A DNA stretch of 6,287 nt, from assembly GCA_050944035.1 (NCBI GenBank), contig JBMNQH010000041.1, forward strand, positions 1 through 6,287, in the 5' to 3' direction. Made by a program: the position numbers and the translations under genes. The notes below the pieces were generated by a model, which did no database searches, had not been told where the DNA came from, and saw nothing but the letters and a program-made list of their open reading frames with translations. This stretch comes from JBMNQH01 sp050944035 (GTDB lineage Bacteria > Bacillota > Clostridia > Oscillospirales > Oscillospiraceae). How positions within the stretch are numbered: the stretch's first letter is position 1; the number at the start of each line of letters is the position of its first letter. Shown here in pieces: positions 1 to 5,498 of the stretch.

Positions 1-12
1 GCGTCTAAAAAT

Positions 13-43
13 GGCACTCTGCGCTGTAATTCCGTAGAGTGCC
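13..43. terminator. Hairpin after the recombinase remnant, probable terminator
   Basis: An 8-bp perfect inverted repeat, GGCACTCT (13-20) and AGAGTGCC (36-43), encloses a 15-nt loop. Read on the minus strand, the stem begins 16 nt after the recombinase stop codon (60-62) and is followed by ATTTTTAG, which fits a rho-independent terminator for that gene. The plus-strand side is also T-rich (CGTTTGTTTTTA), so it may work in both directions. Seen directly in the sequence; the function is inferred. Confidence 0.6.
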
Positions 44-59
44 TCGTTTGTTTTTAGGC

Positions 60-899
60 TTATTCATTCACATCCACCGTCACGCCGGACCTAAATTCCA
101 CGGTGAATTTGTCCTCGTAGACGGTGACTTTTTCAATCAGTCGACGGACAAGTGGCTCGTCGTATTTGGTAAGGGTGGTGGGCTGCTCCCGCAGGAACGC
201 GCTCATGTCATCAATCCGCTTGCGCAATTCATCACGATTTGCGCATTGCAGTAAGGTCTTCTGCTTTTCCTCACGGAGCCGGTAAATCTCATCGCCCACT
301 TCCTCATAGTCGGCTTTGGAACTGGCCAGCTTCAAAAGCTCAGCTTGAAGTTCCGTCAGTCGTTTGTCGATGTCGGCCAGAGTCGTGTCGCTTTCATGGC
401 TTAAAACGGCGGTGATATTATCCTGCAGGGTGGAGAGGAAACCGTTCTTGTCGCACAGTGTCTGGTTGATAGCGGTGACAAGAACTTGCTCTATGTCGCT
501 TTCCTGTACTGTACGGGCGTCGCAGAACAGGCCGGTATTCTCCAAACGGCTGACGCACCGCCAGACTATAGATTTCTTGCCCCGATTGTTCCAATGGACC
601 CTTCGAAAAATCTCTCCACAGTTGCCGCAGAATATCATCTGGGCAAAGCAGTGATTGCTGCTGAAACTGCGCCTTTTACCGCTCTTGCTGGTATGGACGC
701 AGCGGCGGCGCACCAGTTCCTCCTGCACCTGCATGAAAATTTCACGCGGGATGATGGCCTCGTGGCTGTTTTCCACGTAATATTGAGGGACGAGTCCGTT
801 ATTCTTTACCCGTTTTTTCGTGAGGAAGTCAACGGTGTAGGTTTTCTGCAAAAGGGCGTCCCCGATGTATTTCTCATTTCGTAAAATCTGGTTACCCTT
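60..899 (-). pseudogene. Large serine recombinase, C-terminal remnant without catalytic domain
   Basis: The product resembles the C-terminal part of large serine recombinases (site-specific integrases of clostridial integrative elements). The frame enters in the recombinase domain (ILRNEKYIGDALLQ, about 852-890) and continues through NSHEAIIPREIF to a zinc ribbon with Cys pairs at about 627-618 (CGNC) and 557-522. It then has a Lys/Glu/Leu-rich coiled coil (about 190-375) and stops with TAA at 60-62. Full-length relatives have about 500 residues or more, with an N-terminal resolvase domain carrying the nucleophilic serine; that part is absent here. The upstream frame stays open only to a TGA at 942-944, the residues beyond about 899 do not look like the family, and no ATG with a ribosome binding site exists. 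A TTG at 849-851 could start a 263-residue fragment, but I see no reason to think it is translated. It is probably a decayed integrase left from an excised or rearranged element. Confidence 0.8.
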
Positions 900-1289
900 G
901 TGCTGCGGGAGAATACACCGGAACCGCTGGAAAGTAAGGTATCAGACGTTGAACCAAAGCAGGAGGATAAAACGGTGTGTACCGTAGAACATCTTACCTT
1001 TGAAAACCTGAAAGCAAGACAGCAGCCGGAGAATGAGATGGTGGTTTCCCCTGTCTGCGAAATGGCGGATACCTCAATGGAGCAGGAAGAACCGCAGACA
1101 AAAACAGAGATTGTGGAGAAAATTCCCGATATAGTACAGTCTCCCGTTTGGATTCAAAAAGGAGCATATTCACTCTGTCCAGCATATAAAAACAAAGCCC
1201 ACAAGCTGGTTCATCTTCCTTTCCAGCAGCGGGCTTTGCCTGTTTTATTTCAGTGGACGGGGGTGGGGTTCAATTTGCAGCCCCCTTGA
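900..1289 (+). pseudogene. Acidic open frame, probable fragment of a mobile-element gene
   Basis: This frame of 129 codons (GTG at 900; frame open from 885) is rich in Glu, Lys, Gln and Pro over about residues 1-80, with GAA/GAG/CTG codon use that looks coding (for example VCTVEHLTFENLKA). I do not recognise a family. It begins exactly where the opposite-strand recombinase homology ends, has no ribosome binding site, and after about 1140 its residues stop looking protein-like because the frame runs through the hairpin at 1194-1237. The best reading is an internal piece of a gene from an integrative element, joined to the recombinase remnant by a deletion or rearrangement. It could also be a non-coding open frame. 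No signal peptide, membrane segment or known motif is visible. With the hairpins at 1194-1237 and 1259-1291, it accounts for most of the gene-poor stretch 900-1343. Confidence 0.35.
1194..1237. terminator. Bidirectional terminator-like hairpin
   Basis: The outer arms are AAAGCCC (1194-1200) and GGGCTTT (1231-1237), with an inner stem GCTGG (1205-1209) and CCAGC (1223-1227). On the minus strand the stem is followed at once by GTTTTTATAT, so transcription from the stress operon upstream (last stop codon at 1344-1346) could end here. On the plus strand it is followed by GCCTGTTTTATTT, which could end transcription through the fragment at 900-1289. Stem and T-tracts are seen; termination is inferred. 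Confidence 0.65.
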
Positions 1290-1291
1290 AC
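1259..1291. repeat. Nested short inverted repeats
   Basis: Two overlapping dyads share this stretch: GGGGG (1259-1263) with CCCCC (1281-1285), and GTTCAA (1268-1273) with TTGAAC (1286-1291). They cannot both be fully paired at once. The position between the mobile-element scar and the operon suggests either part of a terminator or an old element end; neither can be decided from the window. The rest, up to 1343, is AT-rich and shows no gene. Confidence 0.3.
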
Positions 1292-1343
1292 TACTCAATC
1301 TAACGGTTTAGAAAAGCGTAAAATAAGTATGACAAATGCATGT

Positions 1344-1715
1344 TCAGGGTTGCTCTAACTTTTCTACCAGCCATTTCAACAAAACAGTAGCATTATTTTG
1401 TGTCGTATCTTTGGCAGCATAAAGGAGAGTTACATTACTACTTTTAAGCAGGAGGTTACAGTCACTCATAAATTGAACAGAAACTGGGTTTTTGTCCAAC
1501 TCTGACAAATATGCGGCGCGGAACAAATCGAATCGCTCCGGTTCATGATGAAACCACGACCTCAGCTCCGGAGAAGGGGCAATGTCTTTACACCAAAGAT
1601 CAATATGGGCATCCGTTTTTTTTAGCCCTCTTGGCCAAAGACGGTCGATTAGGATTCGAAATCCGTCTGAATCTTCTGGCTGGTCGTAGACGCGCTTAAG
1701 TTGCAATAATTTCAT
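1344..1715 (-). CDS. DUF488 family protein, YeaO type
   Basis: A 123-residue protein of the DUF488 family (E. coli YeaO is the familiar member, of similar length). Family signatures visible are KRVYD (residues 7-11), ILIDRLWPRG (21-30), an ELRSWFHHEPERF segment (50-62) and TLLYAAKDTTQNNA (96-109). The molecular function is not established. There are no membrane segments or signal peptide, so it should be cytosolic. The frame runs further upstream to 1907, but those extra 64 codons overlap the hemerythrin gene and do not match the family; the ATG at 1715, 13 bp after the hemerythrin stop, restores normal family length. Its ribosome binding site is weak (AAGAAAGAAG), so translation may depend partly on coupling to the gene before it. 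It is the last gene of the six-gene operon, and the hairpin at 1194-1237 lies downstream. The operon suggests a stress role, but that is guilt by association. Confidence 0.9.
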   Translation of the reverse strand: MKLLQLKRVYDQPEDSDGFRILIDRLWPRGLKKTDAHIDLWCKDIAPSPELRSWFHHEPERFDLFRAAYLSELDKNPVSVQFMSDCNLLLKSSNVTLLYAAKDTTQNNATVLLKWLVEKLEQP

Positions 1716-1728
1716 GTTGGCTTCTTTC

Positions 1729-2298
1729 TTAACATTGGTTTTCTGTGTTATATTTTGCAGCAAGTTTTTCAAGCAAAAGCAAATTTTCCTCCCTACTGGC
1801 AGATGTATCGCTTTCAAATGTTTCGATCCGTTGCTCCACGTCCTGCATAACATCTGCAGGCAGACTTCTTTCAGCGAAAGTGTATACTGCCGCGTCCTCC
1901 TTTTCAATATGGCGTTTCAGCAGATTCGCATAGCCAGTTGCTTCGGCCAATATGCCCAATTTATTTTTTGTACTTGGATCAGCGAGATATTCATCCAGAG
2001 CATTCTCTAATTGCGTAATATGCAAGCGGCCTAAATCGTGTTCTACCAGCATTCCATGCTGGATCAAATTTACCGCTACAGACCCAAGCTGTTCCGTCAT
2101 GGCGCGAAAAAGAATTTGTTCTTCCTTGCCGTGGTGCTGCTGATCCGCATAGCAGCGGGCAATGTGTATCATGTCGCGGAAGTCGGATTCTTCCACCGGA
2201 CATCCGTCCAAGATATTACAGCAGGCATTTTGCATACAATCCAGGAGCACCAAAATATTTTGGTGCTCCTGTTTCATCAAATCAATACTTTTCATCAT
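1729..2298 (-). CDS. Hemerythrin-like HHE di-iron protein
   Basis: A 189-residue, all-helical, cytosolic protein of the hemerythrin HHE cation-binding family, which binds a non-heme di-iron centre and reacts with O2, NO or peroxide. Candidate ligands in order are H12 (QEHQN), H55/H56 with E59/E60 (YADQQHHGKEEQILF), H81 and H87 (QHGMLVEHDLGR), and H130 with E134 (LLKRHIEKEDAAVY). It closely follows the roughly 180-residue clostridial type with the HHGKEE, HGMLVEHDLGRL and RHI.KED motifs. The start lies at tandem ATGs (2298 and 2295). The first overlaps the preceding gene's TGA by 4 bp, and GAGAGG lies just upstream, so the two genes are probably translationally coupled. Codons 10-19, including the His-12 codon, form a perfect 30-bp palindrome (2242-2271). 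In this operon a role in NO or oxygen sensing, storage or detoxification is likely; the exact ligand cannot be told from sequence. Confidence 0.93.
   Translation of the reverse strand: MMKSIDLMKQEHQNILVLLDCMQNACCNILDGCPVEESDFRDMIHIARCYADQQHHGKEEQILFRAMTEQLGSVAVNLIQHGMLVEHDLGRLHITQLENALDEYLADPSTKNKLGILAEATGYANLLKRHIEKEDAAVYTFAERSLPADVMQDVEQRIETFESDTSASREENLLLLEKLAAKYNTENQC
2242..2271. repeat. Perfect 30-bp palindrome inside the hemerythrin gene
   Basis: The arm CAGGAGCACCAAAAT is followed immediately by its exact reverse complement, with no spacer and no mismatch. In the minus-strand mRNA it spans nt 28-57 from the first hemerythrin ATG, encodes QEHQNILVLL, and could fold into a stem of about 13 bp with a 4-nt loop. 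It could act on translation or mRNA stability, or as an intragenic protein-binding site. The symmetry is seen; any function is inferred. Confidence 0.9.
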
Positions 2299-2903
2299 AC
2301 CGCCTCTCTTTGGATATAGTATAAGCCATCAGCGGAATAATACTCAAGGCCGCTGTTTTCCAACATCCCGGAAATCCACTTGTCACGCAGCATATTGTAT
2401 ATGGAAACATCGCCGCCCACGCTTTCCCAATATTCTCGATGGAGGCACTGTGTCTGCCGCCAAACCACTTGTTCCGGGGATTGGGAAACCATTTCATTTA
2501 CTTGATCGCAGGGCATTCCGTCCAGTAAAATATCGTTTAGTTTTTGAAAAGCGGTCTGCGCATCTTCTGCAATCATCATGTTCTGTGTTCCAGCGATAAA
2601 CGCTGCCTGACCCAATTGCTGCAAATTGGTCTGTCCACTTTGCAGCAATTTAGTGGTGAGAAATGCAAACCGCAATTCGGCAATAGACACTTGTTGCTGC
2701 AACCAACCGTGAATATTTCCCGCATCGATGCAGTCATCTAACGACCGGGTTTCTACTTCTCCGCAAGCCGATGCCATCGCTGCCTGAAACGCCGGTTGAT
2801 CTGCTTTTGAAAGCACAGCCTTTTGCAAGGCCATCGTCAATTCCTCTTGTCGTTGAATCTTTGTAAACAGCCAATAATGGATTGGCCCTAAAAAAGCACT
2901 CAT
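2295..2903 (-). CDS. Uncharacterised 202-residue protein of the hcp operon
   Basis: I do not recognise this family. The start ATG at 2903 has an excellent AGGAGG site 8 nt upstream, and the stop overlaps the hemerythrin start by 4 bp, so it is a real, coupled gene. The protein appears soluble and mostly helical, with no signal peptide or membrane segment. It opens with an aromatic segment, FLGPIHYWLFTKI (residues 4-16), has a Gln-rich middle (about 69-120), and contains CLHREYWESVGGDVSIYNMLRDKWISGML (153-181 in part) before a Tyr-rich C-terminus (GLEYYSADGLYYI). H9, H65, H155 and C47, C58, C132, C153 could bind metal or cofactor, but no CxxC or HxxE pattern of a known family is present. Its placement between Hcp and a di-iron protein suggests a role in nitrosative or oxidative stress, perhaps as a partner or maturation factor. 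A 12-bp stem-loop lies inside it (2614-2650). Confidence 0.85.
   Translation of the reverse strand: MSAFLGPIHYWLFTKIQRQEELTMALQKAVLSKADQPAFQAAMASACGEVETRSLDDCIDAGNIHGWLQQQVSIAELRFAFLTTKLLQSGQTNLQQLGQAAFIAGTQNMMIAEDAQTAFQKLNDILLDGMPCDQVNEMVSQSPEQVVWRQTQCLHREYWESVGGDVSIYNMLRDKWISGMLENSGLEYYSADGLYYIQREAV
2614..2650. repeat. 12-bp perfect inverted repeat inside the 202-residue gene
   Basis: AATTGCTGCAAA (2614-2625) and TTTGCAGCAATT (2639-2650) are exact reverse complements separated by 13 nt. In the mRNA this gives a 12-bp stem with a 13-nt loop, within the codons for KLLQSGQTNLQQLG. It has no T-tract and so is not a standard terminator. It may affect mRNA stability or be partly a by-product of the Leu/Gln-rich codons. 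Confidence 0.8.
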
Positions 2904-2926
2904 TTTATTTTCCTCCTGATAAGTGA

Positions 2927-2948
2927 GCCACGGGAAATTTCCCGTGGC
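2927..2948. repeat. 22-bp perfect palindrome between hcp and the next gene
   Basis: The arm GCCACGGGAAA is followed directly by TTTCCCGTGGC. It starts 12 nt after the hcp stop codon and ends before the AGGAGG site of the 202-residue gene. On the transcribed strand no T-run follows (TCACTTATC), so full termination is unlikely. An mRNA-stabilising or processing hairpin that sets hcp expression apart from the distal genes is more plausible. Confidence 0.85.
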
Positions 2949-2959
2949 CCACGCTTGTA

Positions 2960-4801
2960 TTAACCGTTCAGCTTTTTGTTAACGGCAGTCAGGACATCCT
3001 CCACATTCAAGCCATGTACCATGCAGGCATCCGCCAAAGATTCCATCTGGGAGGAAGGGCATCCCAAACAATGCATTCCGCAGTCCATCAGCGATTCTGC
3101 CGTTTCCGGATACTTCCGAAGAATATCTCCGATCAGCATATCTGCGGTGATTGAAACCCGCTCCTTTTTGCCGAAGAACAACTCCATGTCCCCGTCAACC
3201 GTTCCAATTCCGGCAATCCCGAAGTTCTCCACCAAAACCTTAGCCACATTGGGACTGAGGAACGCGGGCAGCGTGGGGCCAAGATGGATGTTTTTGACGC
3301 CAAGGTACAGCAGAGCCAGCAACACGATCACCGCCTTCTGCTCGTACCATGCGATGTTGTAGACGATGGGCAGATCGTTGATGTCATCGAGGCCAAAGAC
3401 CTCCTTGAGTTTCAGCGCAATCACCGCCAAGGAGTAGGAGTCATTGCACTGGCCCGCATCCAGCACACGGGGAATGCCGCTTATCTCCCCAAGGGCGAGC
3501 TTGTTATACTTATATTTTGCGCAGCCCGCAGTCAGAATGACCGTATCCTTGGGCAAAGCCTTCGCAAAATCGGTATAATAGTTTCTGGACTTTGCGCGGC
3601 CGTCGCAGCCCGCCATCACCACAAACTTTTTGATCGCGCCGGACTTGACCGCGGCGACGACCTGATCGGCCAGCGCCAGCACCTGCGCGTGTGCGAAACC
3701 GCCGACGATCTCGCCGGTTTCCAGCTCGGTGGGCGGCGCGCAGTGCTTCGCCTGCTCAATGAGAGCGGAGAAATCCTTGGACTCGCCGATGCCGCCTTCA
3801 ATGTGCTTGCAGCCGGGATAGCCCGCTGCGCCGGTCGTATAGAGGCGTTCTTTATAACTGTCCTTCGGCGGTACGATACAGTTGGTGGTCATGAGAATGG
3901 GGCCGTTAAACGCCTCGAATTCCTCCTTTTGCTTCCACCAGGCATTTCCGTAATTGCCCGCAAAATGCACATATTTCTTGAATGCGGGATAATAATGGGC
4001 AGGCAGCATCTCGGAATGGGTGTATACATCCACGCCGGTTCCCTCCGTCTGCTCCAGTAGCATCTCCAAATCCCGAAGATCGTGGCCGGAAATCAGGATA
4101 CCCGGATGAGAACCCACCCCGATGTTGACCTTGGTAATCTCTGGGTTGCCATAAGCGTCGGTGTTGGCCTTGTCCAATAAGGCCATGCCAGAAACGCCAT
4201 ATTTTCCGGTTTCCAGCGTCAGGGAAATCAGCGCGTCAACGGACAGGCTGTCATCCAGCGTGGCCGATAATGCGTACTGAATGAATGCGTCGATTTCGCC
4301 ATCTTCCTGAAGCAGCGCGTTGGCGTGTTTGCTGTAGGCGGATAAGCCTTTCAGCCCGTAGGTGATCAGCTCGCGCAGGCTTCGGATATCCTCATTTGGA
4401 GTTGAGAGCACACCGATCTGCTTCGCCTTCCCGGCAAATTCAGATTCATCTGCATCCCAAAGCGCGGCCTCCGGCAAAGTGCCCGCCTCCGCGACCTGAC
4501 CGCGCAGCGCCCGCGTATTTTGCAGCGTATGTTTGATCCGCTCTGTGATCGCAGCTTCGTCAAAGTTGGCGTTTGTGATTGTGGTAAACAGGTTCAGGGT
4601 GATCAGATGGTTGACATCCGGCGGGACTTCCCTGCCTTCGGCCCGCAGCTTTGTCGTAACGGCGGACAACCCCTTTGTCACATAGACCAGCAAATCCTGC
4701 ATAGCGGCAACCGCCGGGGTTTTACCGCAGACACCCATCTGTGTGCAGCCGGTACAGCCTGCGGTTTCTTGGCATTGATAGCAAAACATTTTGTTTTCCA
4801 T
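2960..4801 (-). CDS. hcp: Hybrid-cluster protein (class I Hcp) with C-terminal DUF1858 domain
   Basis: A 613-residue cytosolic iron-sulfur protein. Hcp was first described as hydroxylamine reductase; it is also known as an NO reductase and S-nitrosylation factor under anaerobic nitrosative stress. The N-terminal cluster motif is C7-x2-C10-x8-C19-x5-C25, the class I spacing. Hybrid-cluster ligands are all present: H240 (SGHD), E264 (THSEM), C308 (TTNC), C399 (AGCDGR, the persulfide position), C427 (AGCAKYKYN), C452 (AGQCNDS) and E487 (WYEQKAV), offset by 4 to 7 residues from Desulfovibrio Hcp. The last 63 residues (551-613) add a DUF1858 domain (DMLIGDILRKYPETAESL, then C574-x3-C578-x2-C581), making the protein longer than the usual 540-555. 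The ATG at 4801 has AGGAGG 9 nt upstream; the ATG at 4822 would put that site inside the coding region and is not conserved. It is the third gene of the operon. An extra C16 sits inside the N-terminal motif. Confidence 0.97.
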   Translation of the reverse strand: MENKMFCYQCQETAGCTGCTQMGVCGKTPAVAAMQDLLVYVTKGLSAVTTKLRAEGREVPPDVNHLITLNLFTTITNANFDEAAITERIKHTLQNTRALRGQVAEAGTLPEAALWDADESEFAGKAKQIGVLSTPNEDIRSLRELITYGLKGLSAYSKHANALLQEDGEIDAFIQYALSATLDDSLSVDALISLTLETGKYGVSGMALLDKANTDAYGNPEITKVNIGVGSHPGILISGHDLRDLEMLLEQTEGTGVDVYTHSEMLPAHYYPAFKKYVHFAGNYGNAWWKQKEEFEAFNGPILMTTNCIVPPKDSYKERLYTTGAAGYPGCKHIEGGIGESKDFSALIEQAKHCAPPTELETGEIVGGFAHAQVLALADQVVAAVKSGAIKKFVVMAGCDGRAKSRNYYTDFAKALPKDTVILTAGCAKYKYNKLALGEISGIPRVLDAGQCNDSYSLAVIALKLKEVFGLDDINDLPIVYNIAWYEQKAVIVLLALLYLGVKNIHLGPTLPAFLSPNVAKVLVENFGIAGIGTVDGDMELFFGKKERVSITADMLIGDILRKYPETAESLMDCGMHCLGCPSSQMESLADACMVHGLNVEDVLTAVNKKLNG

Positions 4802-4854
4802 AGTGCAATTCCTCCTTGGCAACTATTTGCCATATTCATTTTATTTTCTGTCTG

Positions 4855-5196
4855 TCAGGAACCGACAGGAAATATTACGGTTAACAGCATTTTGAAATCT
4901 TCCGCCGCGAAAACAGCGTGTGGTTTCCCGGCAGGCATGATCAGAACATCTCCGGCCTTGCATAAATGCTGCGTACCATCCACGGTAAATTGTCCGGTTC
5001 CCTCCAAAACAAATACCATTGCGTCTCCATGAGAATCGTGTGTACTGATTTCTTCCCCTTTTGAAAAGGCAAAAAGCGTCATACTGACATATGCGTTTTG
5101 CGCGAATGTCTTACTGACGACCTGCCCGGACTGCACGTCAATTTGTCCTGCCAATGGTAAGACTTCTTCATGAGCGATGTTTTTGATATACGGCAT
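4855..5196 (-). CDS. Small single-domain cupin protein
   Basis: A 113-residue cytosolic protein with one cupin barrel (Cupin_2 type). The first cupin motif is GEEISTHDSHGDAMVFVLEG (residues 47-66), giving candidate metal ligands H53, H56 and E65; the second is GDVLIMPAGKPHAVFA (82-97), giving H93. Small cupins of this type bind a metal or a small ligand, and many lack a known enzyme activity. The ATG at 5196 has AAAGGAGG 7 nt upstream. The frame is open to 5244, but the extra residues overlap the ferredoxin gene and contain the ribosome binding site. It lies 13 bp after the ferredoxin stop codon and 53 bp before hcp, so it is almost certainly co-transcribed. A sensing, metal-handling or small redox role in the Hcp pathway is possible but not shown by the sequence. 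Confidence 0.92.
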   Translation of the reverse strand: MPYIKNIAHEEVLPLAGQIDVQSGQVVSKTFAQNAYVSMTLFAFSKGEEISTHDSHGDAMVFVLEGTGQFTVDGTQHLCKAGDVLIMPAGKPHAVFAAEDFKMLLTVIFPVGS

Positions 5197-5209
5197 TGCA
5201 TTTCCTCCT

Positions 5210-5395
5210 TTACTCCTGCTCGATGGCCTGCACTGGACAACCATTCATTGCATCCGTTGCGGATTCTTCCAGCTCCGCGTGGACTTCCAGCGGAGAAGCG
5301 ATGGCCACACCGTTATCCGTCATGGAAAAAATTTCAGGACAAGTCCCTACGCAGAGTCCGCAGCCGATGCAGTTTTCGTTTACGATAAATTTCAT
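5210..5395 (-). CDS. Single-cluster [4Fe-4S] ferredoxin
   Basis: A 61-residue electron carrier. C9, C12 and C15 (CIGCGLC) and the distant C53 (GCPVQAI) match the ligand pattern of one-cluster bacterial ferredoxins such as that of Thermotoga maritima. C19 (TCPEIF) sits where T. maritima has a disulfide cysteine, but no partner Cys exists between residues 20 and 52, so it is probably free. Acidic residues cluster at the C-terminal half, as usual for partner docking. The start at 5395 gives the conserved MKFIVNENC opening and is preceded by AGAAAGGATGGTG; an upstream ATG at 5434 would add 13 atypical residues that contain this site. It is the first gene of the operon, directly behind the divergent promoter, and is a good candidate for the electron donor to Hcp, which needs low-potential electrons. 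That pairing is inferred. Confidence 0.95.
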   Translation of the reverse strand: MKFIVNENCIGCGLCVGTCPEIFSMTDNGVAIASPLEVHAELEESATDAMNGCPVQAIEQE

Positions 5396-5449
5396 TTTTA
5401 CACCATCCTTTCTACTTCGGTTTGCACCATTCATTATTTTGTTGTATTC

Positions 5450-5478
5450 TTGACTTTCTATTGTCAGTATAATAAAAT
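5450..5478 (+). promoter_or_regulatory. Predicted promoter of the Crp/Fnr regulator
   Basis: A TTGACT -35 box (5450-5455), a 17-bp spacer and a TAAAAT -10 box (5473-5478) form a good vegetative promoter with a predicted start near 5485. The mRNA leader would be about 38 nt and would begin inside the dyads at 5483-5507, so a protein bound there should block it. A TATAAT at 5468-5473 is closer to consensus but has no -35 box at 17 bp. Confidence 0.6.
5466..5471 (-). promoter_or_regulatory. Predicted -10 box of the ferredoxin-hcp operon promoter
   Basis: TATACT is read on the minus strand, with a predicted transcription start near 5459 and a leader of about 64 nt to the ferredoxin ATG. The matching -35 position (5489-5494, CATACT) is far from TTGACA, as expected for a promoter that needs an activator. 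TATTAT (5469-5474) is an alternative -10 box. Confidence 0.5.
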
Positions 5479-5482
5479 AATT

Positions 5483-5498
5483 ACAACAAGTATGTTGT
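5483..5498. promoter_or_regulatory. Dyad 1, candidate operator in the divergent region
   Basis: ACAACA (5483-5488), a 4-nt centre AGTA and TGTTGT (5493-5498) form a perfect 6-bp inverted repeat. It shares its right arm with the dyad at 5494-5507 and covers the predicted start of the regulator gene. A regulator dimer bound here would block regulator transcription and would overlap the weak -35 region of the operon promoter. Confidence 0.5.

Noticed and set aside
486..884. Plus-strand open frame of 132 codons opposite the recombinase remnant
   Set aside because: It is the antisense image of the zinc ribbon and coiled-coil region, where the minus frame carries clear family motifs.
1716..1907. 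N-terminal extension of the DUF488 protein to 1907
   Set aside because: The extension overlaps the hemerythrin gene in another frame and does not resemble DUF488; the ATG at 1715 gives normal family length.
2162..2599. Plus-strand open frame of 145 codons
   Set aside because: It spans antisense parts of two well-supported, coupled minus-strand genes and has low-complexity, atypical composition.
3284..4060. Long plus-strand open frame (258 codons) opposite hcp
   Set aside because: It lies fully antisense to hcp, whose conserved ligand motifs are on the minus strand. Its residues match no family and it has no plausible ribosome binding site.
4802..4822. Upstream ATG for hcp at 4822
   Set aside because: The added residues encode the AGGAGG site itself, and the family begins directly before the first Cys motif, so the ATG at 4801 is preferred.
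4849..4868. CTGTC/GACAG hairpin at the end of the cupin gene as a terminator
   Set aside because: The stem is only 5 bp and is followed by A-rich, not T-rich, sequence on the transcribed strand; hcp continues the operon 53 bp later.
5273..5295. CTCCGC/GCGGAG inverted repeat inside the ferredoxin gene
   Set aside because: A 6-bp stem with an 11-nt loop is common by chance in coding sequence.
5468..5473. Consensus TATAAT as the regulator's -10 box
   Set aside because: No -35 box lies at 16-18 bp. The nearby TTGACT pairs at exactly 17 bp with TAAAAT at 5473-5478 instead.
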